Assembly: GCA_963697345.1 (NCBI GenBank) | Contig: CAVONS010000007.1 | Span: 124,001-188,000, forward strand | Direction: 5' to 3' | DNA from: Prado023 sp963697345 | GTDB lineage: Bacteria > Actinomycetota > Actinomycetes > S36-B12 > CAIYMF01 | DNA length: 64,000 nt | Shown here: positions 34,578 to 43,629 of the stretch, piece by piece | Layout of the letters: each line of letters opens with the position of its first letter | Position numbering within the stretch: the first letter of the stretch is position 1 | Position numbers and translations under genes: made by a program | Notes under the pieces: generated by a model | Database searches by the model: none | What the model was told of the DNA's origin: nothing | The model's input: only the letters and a program-made list of their open reading frames with translations

Positions 34578-34979
34578 TTATGCGAGCTGCGGCCCGCCGC
34601 TCGCGTCGCCCTCGAGGTCGTCCTCGTCCTCCTGGCCGTGGCGCTGCTTCCAGTGGTCGACGCTGCGCTCCAGGTTCACGGCGGCGTCGTTGCGCTGCTT
34701 CATGAACAGGAAGAGGCTGATGATGCCGGACACGAGGACGGCGGTGAACGCCAGCAGCCACCCGCGCATCCCGATCACAGAGAGGACACCGCCGACGGCC
34801 ACGAGGACGATCAGCCGGAGGACCGCGTAGCGCGCTCCGGCGTGCGGGACGGGATCGGGCAGCCCCGATGTCAGGCCCGCGGGAGCTGACGAGCCGGGTG
34901 CACGGGACTCCGAGGCCGGAGGGAGGCCCATGTCGCCGGGGGTCGGTGCAGGGGTGCCCACGTCGTCTGGGTCGCTCAT
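34578..34979 (-). CDS. DUF4229-family membrane protein
   Basis: 133 residues. After a Pro/Ser/Ala-rich disordered head (about 1-45) come two adjacent helices in RYAVLRLIVLVAVGGVL and GWLLAFTAVLVSGIISL, followed by a charged tail RNDAAVNLERSVDHWKQR. This matches DUF4229, a small actinobacterial membrane family often encoded near menaquinone or cytochrome genes; function unknown. A TAGGCT hexamer 8 bases before the ATG (34977-34979) suggests a leaderless promoter. Confidence 0.75.
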   Translation of the reverse strand: MSDPDDVGTPAPTPGDMGLPPASESRAPGSSAPAGLTSGLPDPVPHAGARYAVLRLIVLVAVGGVLSVIGMRGWLLAFTAVLVSGIISLFLFMKQRNDAAVNLERSVDHWKQRHGQEDEDDLEGDASGGPQLA

Positions 34980-35149
34980 GGGATCTGAGCCTACGCCGCC
35001 CGGGAGTGAGCGCAGCGAGAAGGGTTGGGACTCGTGTGGTCCCTGCTGCGAACGCCGGGAGCATGCGGTGGGCAAGCACCGGACCCCCGCTCTGGTAGCC
35101 GGATCACCCGGCCGGGGCTAGCCTTGGGCTGGCAGATCGGAAGGGGGTC

Positions 35150-35569
35150 ATGGTGAGTCGGATCCTTCCTCTGCTTGCCCTCATCGCCCTGTACGTCTAC
35201 GTGCTGGTCGACCTGACCCGCGCCCCGTCCTCGGAGGTTCGCCTGCTGCCCAAGTGGCTCTGGGTGATCGTCGTCCTCCTCCTCTTCCTGGTCGGCCCCC
35301 TGCTGTGGCTCGTGCTCGGCAGGCCGCGGGCAGAACCCCCGCAGTCCGGCGGCGATGGCGGCGGCGGGTCCAGTGGTCGGCGGCCCGGCCCGCGTGGACC
35401 GGTGGCACCCGACGATGATCCGGAGTTCCTCAAGCGCCTCGATGAGCAGTCCTGGTCCACCAAGATGGAGCGCCTGCGCCGCGAACGTGAGGCCGGGGGT
35501 GGACCGCCACCGTCGGCAGGTGAGGGTCCCGTTCCGGGGTCCGACGAGGCTGACCACACCGGAGCGTAG
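35150..35569 (+). CDS. Phospholipase D nuclease N-terminal (PLDc_N) domain membrane protein
   Basis: 139 residues: two N-terminal helices (about 4-22 and 37-60) with the PLDc_N pattern RLLPKWLWVIVVLLLFLVGPLLWLVLGRP shortened here to its key residues W-V-GP-W-GRP, followed by a Gly/Pro-rich linker and a basic helical tail. No phospholipase domain follows. Function unknown. ATG at 35150 with GGAAGGGGG just upstream; TAGCCT near 35119 may be its -10. Confidence 0.72.
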   Translation: MVSRILPLLALIALYVYVLVDLTRAPSSEVRLLPKWLWVIVVLLLFLVGPLLWLVLGRPRAEPPQSGGDGGGGSSGRRPGPRGPVAPDDDPEFLKRLDEQSWSTKMERLRREREAGGGPPPSAGEGPVPGSDEADHTGA

Positions 35570-35594
35570 GGCGCGGGCAACTCCAACCCACCTC

Positions 35595-35632
35595 GATTTG
35601 CAGTGCACAATCAAGTAGTGCACAATTTATCC
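35595..35632 (+). promoter_or_regulatory. Promoter and probable OhrR operator of the peroxidase gene
   Basis: TTGCAG (35598-35603), a 17-base spacer and CACAAT (35621-35626) lie 6 bases before the ATG, which looks like a leaderless promoter. It is overlaid by two direct copies of GTGCACAAT (35603-35611 and 35618-35626, 15 apart) and by the near-palindrome GATTTGCAGTGCACAATC. The AT-rich TGCA-centred symmetry suits an OhrR-type regulator, encoded just downstream. Confidence 0.55.
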
Positions 35633-36130
35633 ATGACCACAGACACGATCTTCGACCTGTCCGCGACCTCGAACCAGGGCCAGACCATTGACTTCGCGCA
35701 GTTCCGGGGTCGTCCCATGGTCATCGTGAACACCGCCAGCAAGTGCGGCTTCACACCCCAGTACGACGGGCTTCAGGCCCTGCACGAGGCGTACGCCGAG
35801 CAGGGCCTGGTGGTCATCGGCTTCCCCTGTGACCAGTTCGCCAACCAGGAGCCCGGCGACGACGCTGCCATCGAGGAGTTCTGCCGGATCAACTTCGGCG
35901 TGACGTTCCCGTTGACCACGAAGGTGGACGTGAACGGCAAGCAGACCGACCCGGTCTTCGCATTCCTCAAGGAGCGCACGGGTGGCCTTCTCGGATCGAG
36001 CATCAAGTGGAACTTCACCAAGTTCCTCGTGTCCCCGGATGGGCGCAGTGTGAAGCGATACTCGCCGAAGACGGATCCGTCGGCCATGATCGAGGACATC
36101 GAGACGCTGTTCGCCGACAAGGTGGCCTGA
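35633..36130 (+). CDS. Glutathione peroxidase-like thiol peroxidase (Cys type)
   Basis: 165 residues. Reduces organic hydroperoxides; in actinobacteria the reductant is usually thioredoxin. Peroxidatic C38 lies in NTASKCGFTPQY, with Gln in GFPCDQFANQEPG and the Trp/Asn of KWNFTKFLV completing the active site. Cys, not selenocysteine. The ATG at 35633 directly follows the promoter with almost no leader. Paired with ohrR 85 bases downstream. Confidence 0.93.
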   Translation: MTTDTIFDLSATSNQGQTIDFAQFRGRPMVIVNTASKCGFTPQYDGLQALHEAYAEQGLVVIGFPCDQFANQEPGDDAAIEEFCRINFGVTFPLTTKVDVNGKQTDPVFAFLKERTGGLLGSSIKWNFTKFLVSPDGRSVKRYSPKTDPSAMIEDIETLFADKVA

Positions 36131-36215
36131 TCCGCGTGCCACCGGGCGCAGCCGCCCTGCCCACTGAGTGGCCGAGTTCGCCGCAGGTGATCGGGCCGAG
36201 TCAGGTGACGTCGCC

Positions 36216-36659
36216 GTGACCCTGCCCCAGCTGCGCCTGGACAACCAGTTGTGCTTCCTGTTCCACCGGATCAGCCGTGAGCTGACTGCGGCCTACAAGC
36301 CCCTGCTCGCCGACCTGGGCCTCACCTATCCCCAGTACCTGGTGATGCTGGTGCTCTGGGAGTCCGATGGGCTGGGAGTGGGCGAGATCGGTGAGCGGCT
36401 CGACCTCGACTCCGGAACGCTCTCTCCGCTGATCCGTCGTATGGAGGGTGCCGGCCTGGTGGCCCGAACGCGGGCGACCGATGACGAGCGTCGGGTGACG
36501 GTGCACCTGACCGACGCCGGGCACGCCCTCGAGGAGCGCGCTGCTGATGTGCCAGGGGCCCTGGCCGCCCAGCTGGCTGACGACGACTCCGAGTACGAGG
36601 TGGCCAAGGCATCGCTGACTGCCCTGGTCGAACGCCTGGAGGCCGCGACCCGGCCCTGA
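36216..36659 (+). CDS. ohrR: OhrR-type MarR family organic-peroxide sensor
   Basis: 147 residues. The reactive sensor cysteine is C13 in LDNQLCF, followed by the winged helix-turn-helix (about 35-110; GLTYPQYLVMLVLWE, LDLDSGTLSPLIRRME, DERRVTVHLT), all typical of one-Cys OhrR repressors. The peroxidase gene upstream is the expected target instead of ohr. GTG at 36216 with AGGTGA seven bases before is preferred; GTG at 36168 would add 16 non-conserved residues. No second cysteine is seen in the C-terminal helix. Confidence 0.88.
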   Translation: MTLPQLRLDNQLCFLFHRISRELTAAYKPLLADLGLTYPQYLVMLVLWESDGLGVGEIGERLDLDSGTLSPLIRRMEGAGLVARTRATDDERRVTVHLTDAGHALEERAADVPGALAAQLADDDSEYEVAKASLTALVERLEAATRP

Positions 36660-36689
36660 GCTGGGGCCCGCGCGGTCTGGCCGCCCAGC
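36660..36689. terminator. Hairpin between convergent ohrR and acyl-CoA dehydrogenase
   Basis: GCTGGG (36660-36665) and CCCAGC (36684-36689) pair with an inner GGCC-type stem. No U-run. A two-way terminator is suggested by position. Confidence 0.35.
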
Positions 36690-36719
36690 TCGGGAACACC
36701 GGCTCGCGTGCCAGCAGTG

Positions 36720-38513
36720 CTAGGGGTTCATCGTCCAGGCGCCGTCGTAGGCCAGGACCTCCTCGACGAAGGAGTCCTCGGCATCCGCCGGCAGGTCGGG
36801 CCGGCGGATCAGGCCGAGGGCCGACTGCTGCTGGGCCTCGGTCGCTGCCGGCTGGCCGTGCAGGGCGACGGCGAACTCGCAGATGTCCTGGACGAACACC
36901 GCGAAGATCCGGTCCACGTGGGCGTCGGTGAGGTCCGACAGGTCGGACACGGATCCGGCACGGGCCCCCTCGGGATCATCGGACAGGGCCAGGCCGGCGG
37001 CCTCCGCGACGAGCTGCGCGTACACGACCTGGGTGAACAGCTGGCCCAGGGTGAGCAGGAAGTCCAGGTCCTCGGACTGCTCCTTCGAGGGCGGGGCGGT
37101 CATCAGCAGCATGCCCAGCGCCTGCATCTGAGCGACGAAGGTGGCGACATTGGGCAGATGGGCGAAGCGCTCGAAGGCCGGTCGGGGGTCGTGGAACTCG
37201 ATCTTCCCGAGCCCGGAGGCAGGGCCCTGCGCGAACAGGTAGGCGTCGTCGGCGGCCTCGCGGCGCACCCCGACGGGCTCGTAGGTCCCGGCCCCCCCGG
37301 CAGCAGCCATCATGTACTGGGGCAGGAACTTCAGGACCAGCGCCAGGTTCACGTGAACAGTGCCCTCGAGCTTGGGCAGGGCACGGATGTCTGCTGCGGC
37401 CGACTCGAAGTAGGTGTCCTTCTCGAACCCCTTGGCGGCGATGACCTCCCAGAGCAGGTTGACCACGCGCTCGCCCTCACTGGTGACCTTCATCTTCATG
37501 ATCGGGTTGAAGAGCAGGAAGCGGCGGTCCTCCGGTGTGGCAGCCCGGAAGTAGTCCGCCGATCGGGCTGCGAACATCTTCATGGCCAGCAGGCGGGCGT
37601 AGGAGTCGGCCAGCATGCGCCGGACGTGCGGGAAGGTCGTGACGCGTCGGCCGTACAGGACGCGGTTGTTGGCATGTGCGACCGCCTCGTGGAAGGCGTG
37701 CTCGCTGATGCCGATGGAGGCCCAGCCGAGGTTCACCTTGCCCACGTTGACGGTGGCAAGCGCGGCGTCCCACGCGGGACGGCCGACGTGGAGCAGGTCG
37801 GCGGCGAGCACGGGGTAGTCATGCAGGACGAACTCCGAGACGTACATCTGACCGTTGACTGTGTTCTTGACCAGTTCGTAGTTCGAGTGCTTGGTGTCGG
37901 CCAGGAAGAACACGTACTCGCCGGGGTGGTCGGGGTCGTCGTCGGCGAACTTGCCGAAGACGCTGAGCCGGGCCGCCTCGTTGCCGTTGCCGATGTAGTA
38001 CTTGCCGCCGTTGGCCACCCACCCCTGCCCGGACTGCGCCCGGGTCAGGATCATGTCGGTGGAGTAGATGTCGGCGCCGTGGGTGCGTTCGGACAGTCCG
38101 AAGCCGAAGATGCCCCCGTCGGCGAGCAGCTCGCCGACGAGCCTGCGGGCGCCCTCGTTCGCGCTGGTCCACACCGGGCCCAGGCCCAGGACGCTGACCT
38201 GCCATGCGTACCAGTGGCCCAGGGAGTAGAAGCCCAGGATCTCGTTGAGCTCGTTGATGCGGGCGGTGTCCCACTGGGTCGCAGCCGCGCCGTCGAGCAG
38301 TGCGCCGACATTGCCCGGGGTCGCTACTCCCGCGAACAGGCCCTGCTCAGCGTTGAAGTCCAGGAAGTCCTTGTACCAGGTGCCTGCGTGGTACTCGTCC
38401 TTCATCTCGGCCAGGCCCTTGGCCTCGAAGAAGCCGACGAGCTTCTTCATCGCGTCCCGGCTCTGCTCGTCGAGGAAGGTCGGGTCATAGGACGAGGGGT
38501 TGAACAACAGCAT
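36720..38513 (-). CDS. Acyl-CoA dehydrogenase family protein
   Basis: 597-residue long-type flavin acyl-CoA dehydrogenase. FAD-contact segment FGFGLSERTHGAD and the substrate loop WVANGGKYYIGNG are recognisable in the middle domain, then the helical C-terminal domain with an extension to about 597 (usual length is about 380). The substrate is unknown, and the catalytic Glu cannot be fixed by eye. ATG at 38511-38513 with GGAGG seven bases upstream. It stands alone; the 218 bases upstream to menA hold a TCCGGG-rich repeat cluster (38536-38564) and no gene. Confidence 0.82.
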   Translation of the reverse strand: MLLFNPSSYDPTFLDEQSRDAMKKLVGFFEAKGLAEMKDEYHAGTWYKDFLDFNAEQGLFAGVATPGNVGALLDGAAATQWDTARINELNEILGFYSLGHWYAWQVSVLGLGPVWTSANEGARRLVGELLADGGIFGFGLSERTHGADIYSTDMILTRAQSGQGWVANGGKYYIGNGNEAARLSVFGKFADDDPDHPGEYVFFLADTKHSNYELVKNTVNGQMYVSEFVLHDYPVLAADLLHVGRPAWDAALATVNVGKVNLGWASIGISEHAFHEAVAHANNRVLYGRRVTTFPHVRRMLADSYARLLAMKMFAARSADYFRAATPEDRRFLLFNPIMKMKVTSEGERVVNLLWEVIAAKGFEKDTYFESAAADIRALPKLEGTVHVNLALVLKFLPQYMMAAAGGAGTYEPVGVRREAADDAYLFAQGPASGLGKIEFHDPRPAFERFAHLPNVATFVAQMQALGMLLMTAPPSKEQSEDLDFLLTLGQLFTQVVYAQLVAEAAGLALSDDPEGARAGSVSDLSDLTDAHVDRIFAVFVQDICEFAVALHGQPAATEAQQQSALGLIRRPDLPADAEDSFVEEVLAYDGAWTMNP

Positions 38514-38731
38514 GGTGGCCTCCTGGCGCAGAACCGTCCGGGACGTCCGGGTCGGACATCCGGGCAGGGGATACGGCTTGTCCTGAGGCTACTGGGGCCC
38601 CCCGGTGTGCGCCCGCGCGGGGCTGGGACCGCCCACGCAATGGGCGATCCGGTCACAGACTGCCACCGCTGTCCGCGCGCCTTCGCCCAGTCCAGTGACG
38701 ACGCCTTCGCGTGCGCGGTCCGCGGGTCGGA

Positions 38732-39640
38732 TCAGGCGATCGAGGCGCTCAGGGCGATCCCGGCGGCCAGCAGCACCCCGTAGACGAGCAGCACCCGCCC
38801 GGTGGCGACCAGGACTGGGACCAGGGCCGGTCCGGATGCTGCGCCCCTGACGGCGCGCACGGGCTGGACCGCCACGGGCAGGGCCCCGAGCCCCAGGATC
38901 GCGGCGACCGGCCAGCGGTCCGGGTCCAGGACGCCCAGCCCGCCGGTGACCGCGGCAAGGGCCAGCGCCAGGCCCACCAGTGCCACGTAGAGCGTGCGGG
39001 TCGGCCCGTCCCCGATGCGCACGGCCAACGTGCGCTTGCCGGCCACGGTGTCCCCCGGGATGTCACGCAGGTTGTTCACGACCAGGATCGCGCACGACAG
39101 TGCCCCGATCCCGACCCCACAGGTCCAGGCCAGGGCGCTGGCGAAGCCGACCTGCACGGCAGCGGTACCCGCCACCGCGACCAGGCCGAAGAACACGAAC
39201 ACGAAGACCTCGCCGAGCCCGGCATAGCCGTAGGGCCGGGGTCCGCCGGTGTAGGTCCATGCTGCGGCGATCGCAGCGACGCCGACCAGCAGCAGCCACC
39301 AGAGCCCACTGAGTGCCACCAGCACGAGCCCCGCAACTCCGGCCACCACGAAGGACAGCAGCGCCGCCCTCTTCACGTGCGCCGGCTGGGCCAAGCCCTG
39401 GCCGACGAGGCGCACCGGACCGACCCGCTGCGCGTCGGTCCCCCGGATCCCGTCGCTGTAGTCGTTGGCGTAGTTGACCCCGACCTGCAGGGCGACTGCC
39501 ACGAGCAGGGCGAGCAGCGCGCGATCCCAGAGGGCCCCGGCGTCCCAGGCCGCCACGGCAGTCCCGACAAGGACGGGAGCCAGGGCAGCTGGCAGCGTCC
39601 GGGGGCGAGCGCCAGCGACCCACTGGGCGGTGGTCGTCAC
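38732..39640 (-). CDS. menA: 1,4-dihydroxy-2-naphthoate polyprenyltransferase
   Basis: 302-residue UbiA-family membrane enzyme that prenylates DHNA to demethylmenaquinone. About nine helices. The Mg-diphosphate motif is NYANDYSDGIRGTD and a second lies in NNLRDIPGDTVAGKRT. The GTG at 39638-39640 overlaps the menE stop, so the two are translationally coupled. It acts after MenB and before MenG, both also in this window. Confidence 0.94.
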   Translation of the reverse strand: MTTTAQWVAGARPRTLPAALAPVLVGTAVAAWDAGALWDRALLALLVAVALQVGVNYANDYSDGIRGTDAQRVGPVRLVGQGLAQPAHVKRAALLSFVVAGVAGLVLVALSGLWWLLLVGVAAIAAAWTYTGGPRPYGYAGLGEVFVFVFFGLVAVAGTAAVQVGFASALAWTCGVGIGALSCAILVVNNLRDIPGDTVAGKRTLAVRIGDGPTRTLYVALVGLALALAAVTGGLGVLDPDRWPVAAILGLGALPVAVQPVRAVRGAASGPALVPVLVATGRVLLVYGVLLAAGIALSASIA

Positions 39641-40923
39641 GAGCCTGGCCCTGCCTGGCTGCGCTGCAACCCGAGGGCCCACGTGCGGACCGCGGCACGG
39701 TCGACCTTGCCCGACTCCATGATCGGCAGGCTGGGGACCATGTGGATGTCGCGAGGCCGTGCGGGCCGTCCCAGGGCGTTCTCGACCTCGTCGGCAAGTG
39801 CCCGGGCGACCTCCGGACCGCGCAGGACCCGTTCGGCGAACACCGGGACGACGGCTGCGACGATGCGCGAGCCCCACTGGGCGTCGGGCAGCGCCACGAC
39901 CTCGGCGCTGCCCACCTCGGGGTCGGCGGTCAGGACCGAGCGGATTGCGCTCAGTGAGACGCTGGCCCCGGCGACCTGCACGACGTCATCCACGCGCCCC
40001 TCGACCGAGACGTTTCCCTGGGCATCGATCCTCCCCAGATCGCCGGACCGGAACAGCCGGGTCCCCGCCGGACCGTGCTGCCAACGGTGTGCCTCGCGGT
40101 TGTCGCGGTAGCCCAGCGCGACCTGGGCGCCGGTGATGGTCAGTCGGCCGTCGGGTCCTGCCTGGATCGTGATCCCGTCCAGGGGTCGGCCGTTGAACGC
40201 GACGCCACCGCAGGTCTCGGTCATCCCGTAGGAGGTGGCCAGGCAGACGCCGGCATCGGTGAGGTCCTCGACGAGGTTCCGCGCAGCCGCAGCCCCGCCG
40301 ACCAGGACGACGTCGTACTCGCACAACAGCTGCCTGCCGATCGAGTTGGTGCCCGCGAGAAGGGCGAGCATCGGCGGCACCAGGGAGACCGCGAGCGGCC
40401 GATTGTCCTGCGCACTGAGCTCGAGGGCCCTGATCGTGGCCTGCTCGAACGCGCTGGCGCTGAACCGGGCTGCGCCGCCGAGGCTGGCCATCGCAACAGG
40501 ATCGGTGCCCGCCACCACGGACCTGGCGGCCACCATCAGCCCGCCGGCGTGGTGCAGCGGGAGGGCCGCGACCCACCGATGGCCCTCTGGCTGGCGGGTG
40601 CGCTGCGCGAAGCCCAGGGCCGCGGCCCGCAGCGCCGACCCGGGAATCAGGACGCCGGTCGGATGCCCGGTGGACCCGGAGGTGGCCGTGACCACCGCGA
40701 CGCCTTCAGGCACGGGGGCCCCGGGGACCACCGCGTGGCGAACCATCGCCCGGTAGGCGGTGGAACCCGAACCTGGCAGGAGCGCGATGGCCGGACCCGT
40801 GCCGTCCATCGCTGCTGCCAGCGCGGGCATGAGCAGGTCGAGTCCGGCGGGTCCCGGGGGGATCTCCAGGCCGACGCAGGGCCGCCGGGGTGCGGCGGCA
40901 GGGTCGGGGTCGGCGGCGTTCAT
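39637..40923 (-). CDS. menE: o-Succinylbenzoate-CoA ligase
   Basis: 428-residue AMP-forming ligase that activates o-succinylbenzoate with CoA. P-loop TATSGSTGHPTG, adenylate motif SYGMTETCGG, and the C-terminal hinge and lysine segment RDIHMVPSLPIMESGKVDR. The GTG at 40932 touches a TAACCT -10 hexamer (40933-40938, minus strand), so the ATG at 40921-40923, 9 bases beyond it, is the better start. The N-terminus lacks about 60 residues of the E. coli enzyme, as is common in actinobacteria. Confidence 0.9.
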   Translation of the reverse strand: MNAADPDPAAAPRRPCVGLEIPPGPAGLDLLMPALAAAMDGTGPAIALLPGSGSTAYRAMVRHAVVPGAPVPEGVAVVTATSGSTGHPTGVLIPGSALRAAALGFAQRTRQPEGHRWVAALPLHHAGGLMVAARSVVAGTDPVAMASLGGAARFSASAFEQATIRALELSAQDNRPLAVSLVPPMLALLAGTNSIGRQLLCEYDVVLVGGAAAARNLVEDLTDAGVCLATSYGMTETCGGVAFNGRPLDGITIQAGPDGRLTITGAQVALGYRDNREAHRWQHGPAGTRLFRSGDLGRIDAQGNVSVEGRVDDVVQVAGASVSLSAIRSVLTADPEVGSAEVVALPDAQWGSRIVAAVVPVFAERVLRGPEVARALADEVENALGRPARPRDIHMVPSLPIMESGKVDRAAVRTWALGLQRSQAGPGS

Positions 40924-41064
40924 CGCGTTCACAGGTTAGGCGGCCCTGAGCCGATCGGCAGCGACTCCACCCGGCGCGTCGCAGTCCGCGGATCCGCTGG
41001 GAGGAGGCCGCCGCGCTGTGCGTGGGACGATGGCAACCCGGGAGCAGGCGGAAGGCGGGTGGGC

Positions 41065-41583
41065 ATGACCACTCTGTCGGTGTACATCGCGAGCAGCATC
41101 GACGGGTACATCGCCACCGAGGATGGGTCGTTGGAGTGGCTCGAAGCTGCCGCCCGACCCGAGGAGGACTACGGCTACGAGGCGTTCATCGAGACGGTTG
41201 ATGCCCTGGCGATGGGTCGGGGCACCTACGACCATCTGGCCCACCTGGACCCCCTGCCCTACGGCGACCGGCCGGTCCACGTGTTCACGCACCACACCCC
41301 GCCACCTCGCCCGGGAGTCGCGTTCTGGGCGCTCTCCCCACGCGAGGCCCTGGCGCGCTGGGAGGCAGCCGGGCTGCACCGGGTCTACGTCGACGGGGGG
41401 CAGCTGATCAGCGCCTTCCTGGCCGAGGGCCTCATCGATGACATGGTCCTGACCACCGCACCCATCCTGCTGGGCGCCGGGCGCCCGCTGTTCGGCCCTA
41501 CTGCCCTGACCGCGACGATGGAGCTGGTCGACGTCCAGTCCTGGCCGAGTGGGTTCGTGAACCGCACGTACCGCCGCGTGTAG
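41065..41583 (+). CDS. Dihydrofolate reductase-like (RibD C-terminal domain) protein
   Basis: 172 residues. RibD_C/DHFR-like fold with the N-terminal SVYIASSIDGYIA strand-turn and the nucleotide loop VYVDGGQLISAFL. Such stand-alone proteins are NADPH-dependent reductases of unknown substrate. ATG at 41065. Divergent from menE with a 141-base gap holding menE's promoter. Confidence 0.8.
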   Translation: MTTLSVYIASSIDGYIATEDGSLEWLEAAARPEEDYGYEAFIETVDALAMGRGTYDHLAHLDPLPYGDRPVHVFTHHTPPPRPGVAFWALSPREALARWEAAGLHRVYVDGGQLISAFLAEGLIDDMVLTTAPILLGAGRPLFGPTALTATMELVDVQSWPSGFVNRTYRRV

Positions 41584-41643
41584 CAGCACGTCACGCTCGA
41601 CCGGCAGCGCGCTGTGCATCGAGGCGGGGCGCGTGGACATAAT

Positions 41644-41689
41644 TCAACAGACGTTGATTTGCAGCCCCGTGCGGCGTAGGGTCCCTTCC
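41644..41689 (+). promoter_or_regulatory. Leaderless promoter with TetR-type operator for the ABC-2 exporter
   Basis: TTGATT (41654-41659), a 17-base spacer and TAGGGT (41677-41682), then 7 bases to the ATG. The palindrome TCAAC-AGAC-GTTGA (41644-41657) covers the -35. A repressor bound there would block RNA polymerase; the TetR gene at the end of the cluster is the obvious candidate. Confidence 0.62.
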
Positions 41690-42769
41690 ATGCGCGCGAT
41701 GATCCTCAAGGAGTTCCGGGAGCTGCGTCGTGACCACCGCACGGTGGGCATGCTGATCGGGATGCCGCTGCTGCTGCTGATCGTCTTCGGCTACGCGGCC
41801 AACTTCACGATCACGAGCGTCGATACGGCGGTGGTCGGCCCCCAGGCCCAGCAGGTTGCCGACCAGCTCCCCGACTTCTTCGTGGTCACCGAGGTGGATG
41901 AATCCGGCGACCAGGCCTCCGCGGAGACCCTCGTGGTGGACAACGCCGTCGACGTGGCGTTCGTGACCGGGACCGAGCCGCCCACCGCCCTGGTGGACGG
42001 GTCCAGCCTGTTCGCCGCGCAGGCCGCGGTATCGGTGCTCAACAGGATGGGTGACGCGGTCCGGACCGAGATCATGTTCAACCCGGACCTGATGACCTCC
42101 TGGGTGATGATCCCGGCCATCATCGGCCTGATCCTGACGTTCATCGGCACGATCGTGACCAGCATCGGGATGGTGCGCGAGCGCGAGACCGGCACGCTGG
42201 AACAGCTGGCGGTGATGCCGATCAAGCCCAGCTCGGTGATCCTGGGCAAGATCACCCCGTACTTCGTCCTGGCCTCGATCGACATGCTCGTCGTCACCGT
42301 GCTGGGCATCCTGCTCTTCGATGTGCCGTTCAACGGCAGCGTGGCGGTGTTCGCCCTGGGCGCCGCGCTCTTCCTGTTCGTCGTCCTCGGGTTGGGGATC
42401 TTCATCTCGACGATCTCCCAGAACGCCGGCCAGGCCATCCAGACCGCGTTCTTCTTCCTCCTGCCCCAGATCCTGCTGTCGGGGATGATCTTCCCGCTGG
42501 TCGCCATCCCGTGGGGGGTGCGCTGGATCTCCTACCTGCTGCCGCTGACCTACTTCACGATGATCAGCCAGGGAGTGATGATCCGGGGTGCACCGCTGGA
42601 CTCCCTGCTGCTTCCCTTCGCTGCGCTGACCGTGATGGCTGTGGTCGTGTTCACCGGAGCGGTCCTGCGGTTCCGGCGCGACCTGGCGCCCGGCCACAGG
42701 CACCACGGCGAGGCCGAGCTCGGCGGGGACGGGTCGGCCGAGGCCTCGATCGAGGGTGCCCGACCGTGA
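41690..42769 (+). CDS. ABC-2 type exporter permease (YbhS/YbhR-like)
   Basis: 359 residues. N-terminal helix (about 20-40), an extracytoplasmic domain (about 45-140) and five C-terminal helices (about 145-340) including the ABC-2 signature region VRERETGTLEQLAVMPIKP. Resembles the YbhS/YbhR drug and cation exporters. It forms an operon with two ATPases that overlap by 4 bases each. A His/Gly/Glu-rich tail (about 335-355) is not conserved. Confidence 0.87.
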   Translation: MRAMILKEFRELRRDHRTVGMLIGMPLLLLIVFGYAANFTITSVDTAVVGPQAQQVADQLPDFFVVTEVDESGDQASAETLVVDNAVDVAFVTGTEPPTALVDGSSLFAAQAAVSVLNRMGDAVRTEIMFNPDLMTSWVMIPAIIGLILTFIGTIVTSIGMVRERETGTLEQLAVMPIKPSSVILGKITPYFVLASIDMLVVTVLGILLFDVPFNGSVAVFALGAALFLFVVLGLGIFISTISQNAGQAIQTAFFFLLPQILLSGMIFPLVAIPWGVRWISYLLPLTYFTMISQGVMIRGAPLDSLLLPFAALTVMAVVVFTGAVLRFRRDLAPGHRHHGEAELGGDGSAEASIEGARP

Positions 42770-43629
42770 CCGGCCCGCGTGTCAGGGTGCACCATGCCGT
42801 GGTCGACCTCGACGGCAAGCGCGCCCTGGACGACGTCAGCATGCAGGCGGCCCCCGGTGCCGTCACCGCCATCGTGGGTGGGGACGGCGCCGGCAAGACC
42901 ACGTTGCTGCGGCTGCTGGTCGGTCGCGTACCCCTGACTTCGGGGACTCTCGAGGTGCCCGACCTTGCCCGCATCGGCTACCTGCCGGCCAGTGTCGGGT
43001 GCTGGGCCGGTCTCACCGTGGCGCAGAACATCGACTTCGTCGGTGGCTCGTACGGCGTGCCGGGCGACACGCTGGCCCGGCGCGCTGACGAACTGCTCGC
43101 TGCAGCCGGCCTGGACGACTTCCGTGGGCGGCCCGCGGGTCAGCTCTCGGGAGGCATGCGCCGCAAGCTGGGGGTGGCGATGGCCATGGTCCATGACCCG
43201 GCGCTCCTGGTCCTCGACGAGCCCACCACGGGAGTGGACCCCGTCAGCCGGGTGGAGCTGTGGCGGCTGGCCGCGCAGGCTGCCGCTGCGGGCACCACGG
43301 TCGTGATGAGCACCACATACATGGACGAGGCGGAGCGTGCCAGCGAGGTGCTGGTCCTCGACCAGGGCCACGCCATGGTGGCGGGTCCGCCCGCCGAGGT
43401 GGTGGCGGGCATGCAGGGGATCCTCACCGAGGGCGCGAGCCCGCAGCGCAGCCAGTGGGCCTGGCGTCGCGGGCGGGTCCACCGCGAGTACTGGCCCGAC
43501 GGGCTCGGGGAGCCCGAGGACGCCGAGGGGCTGCTGGCCTCGGGCCAGCGCGTCGTTGATCCCGGGTTGGAGGACGTCGTGATCGTTGGGGAGTTGACCG
43601 CGGCCAACAGGACCGCTGGTGCGTCATGA
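42766..43629 (+). CDS. ABC transporter ATP-binding protein 1 (YbhF first-half-like)
   Basis: 287 residues. Walker A GGDGAGKTT, signature LSGGM, Walker B LLVLDEPTTGVDP. This is a complete, canonical site and resembles the first ATPase half of the fused YbhF protein. The GTG at 42766 overlaps the permease stop. The tail (about 230-287) is specific to this family. Confidence 0.87.
   Translation: MTGPRVRVHHAVVDLDGKRALDDVSMQAAPGAVTAIVGGDGAGKTTLLRLLVGRVPLTSGTLEVPDLARIGYLPASVGCWAGLTVAQNIDFVGGSYGVPGDTLARRADELLAAAGLDDFRGRPAGQLSGGMRRKLGVAMAMVHDPALLVLDEPTTGVDPVSRVELWRLAAQAAAAGTTVVMSTTYMDEAERASEVLVLDQGHAMVAGPPAEVVAGMQGILTEGASPQRSQWAWRRGRVHREYWPDGLGEPEDAEGLLASGQRVVDPGLEDVVIVGELTAANRTAGAS

Noticed and set aside
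38540..38553. GGGAC-GTCC-GGGTC before the acyl-CoA dehydrogenase as a DosR box
   Set aside because: The second half-site matches poorly, it is only 27 bases from the ATG where the ribosome site lies, and it is part of a TCCGGG repeat cluster.
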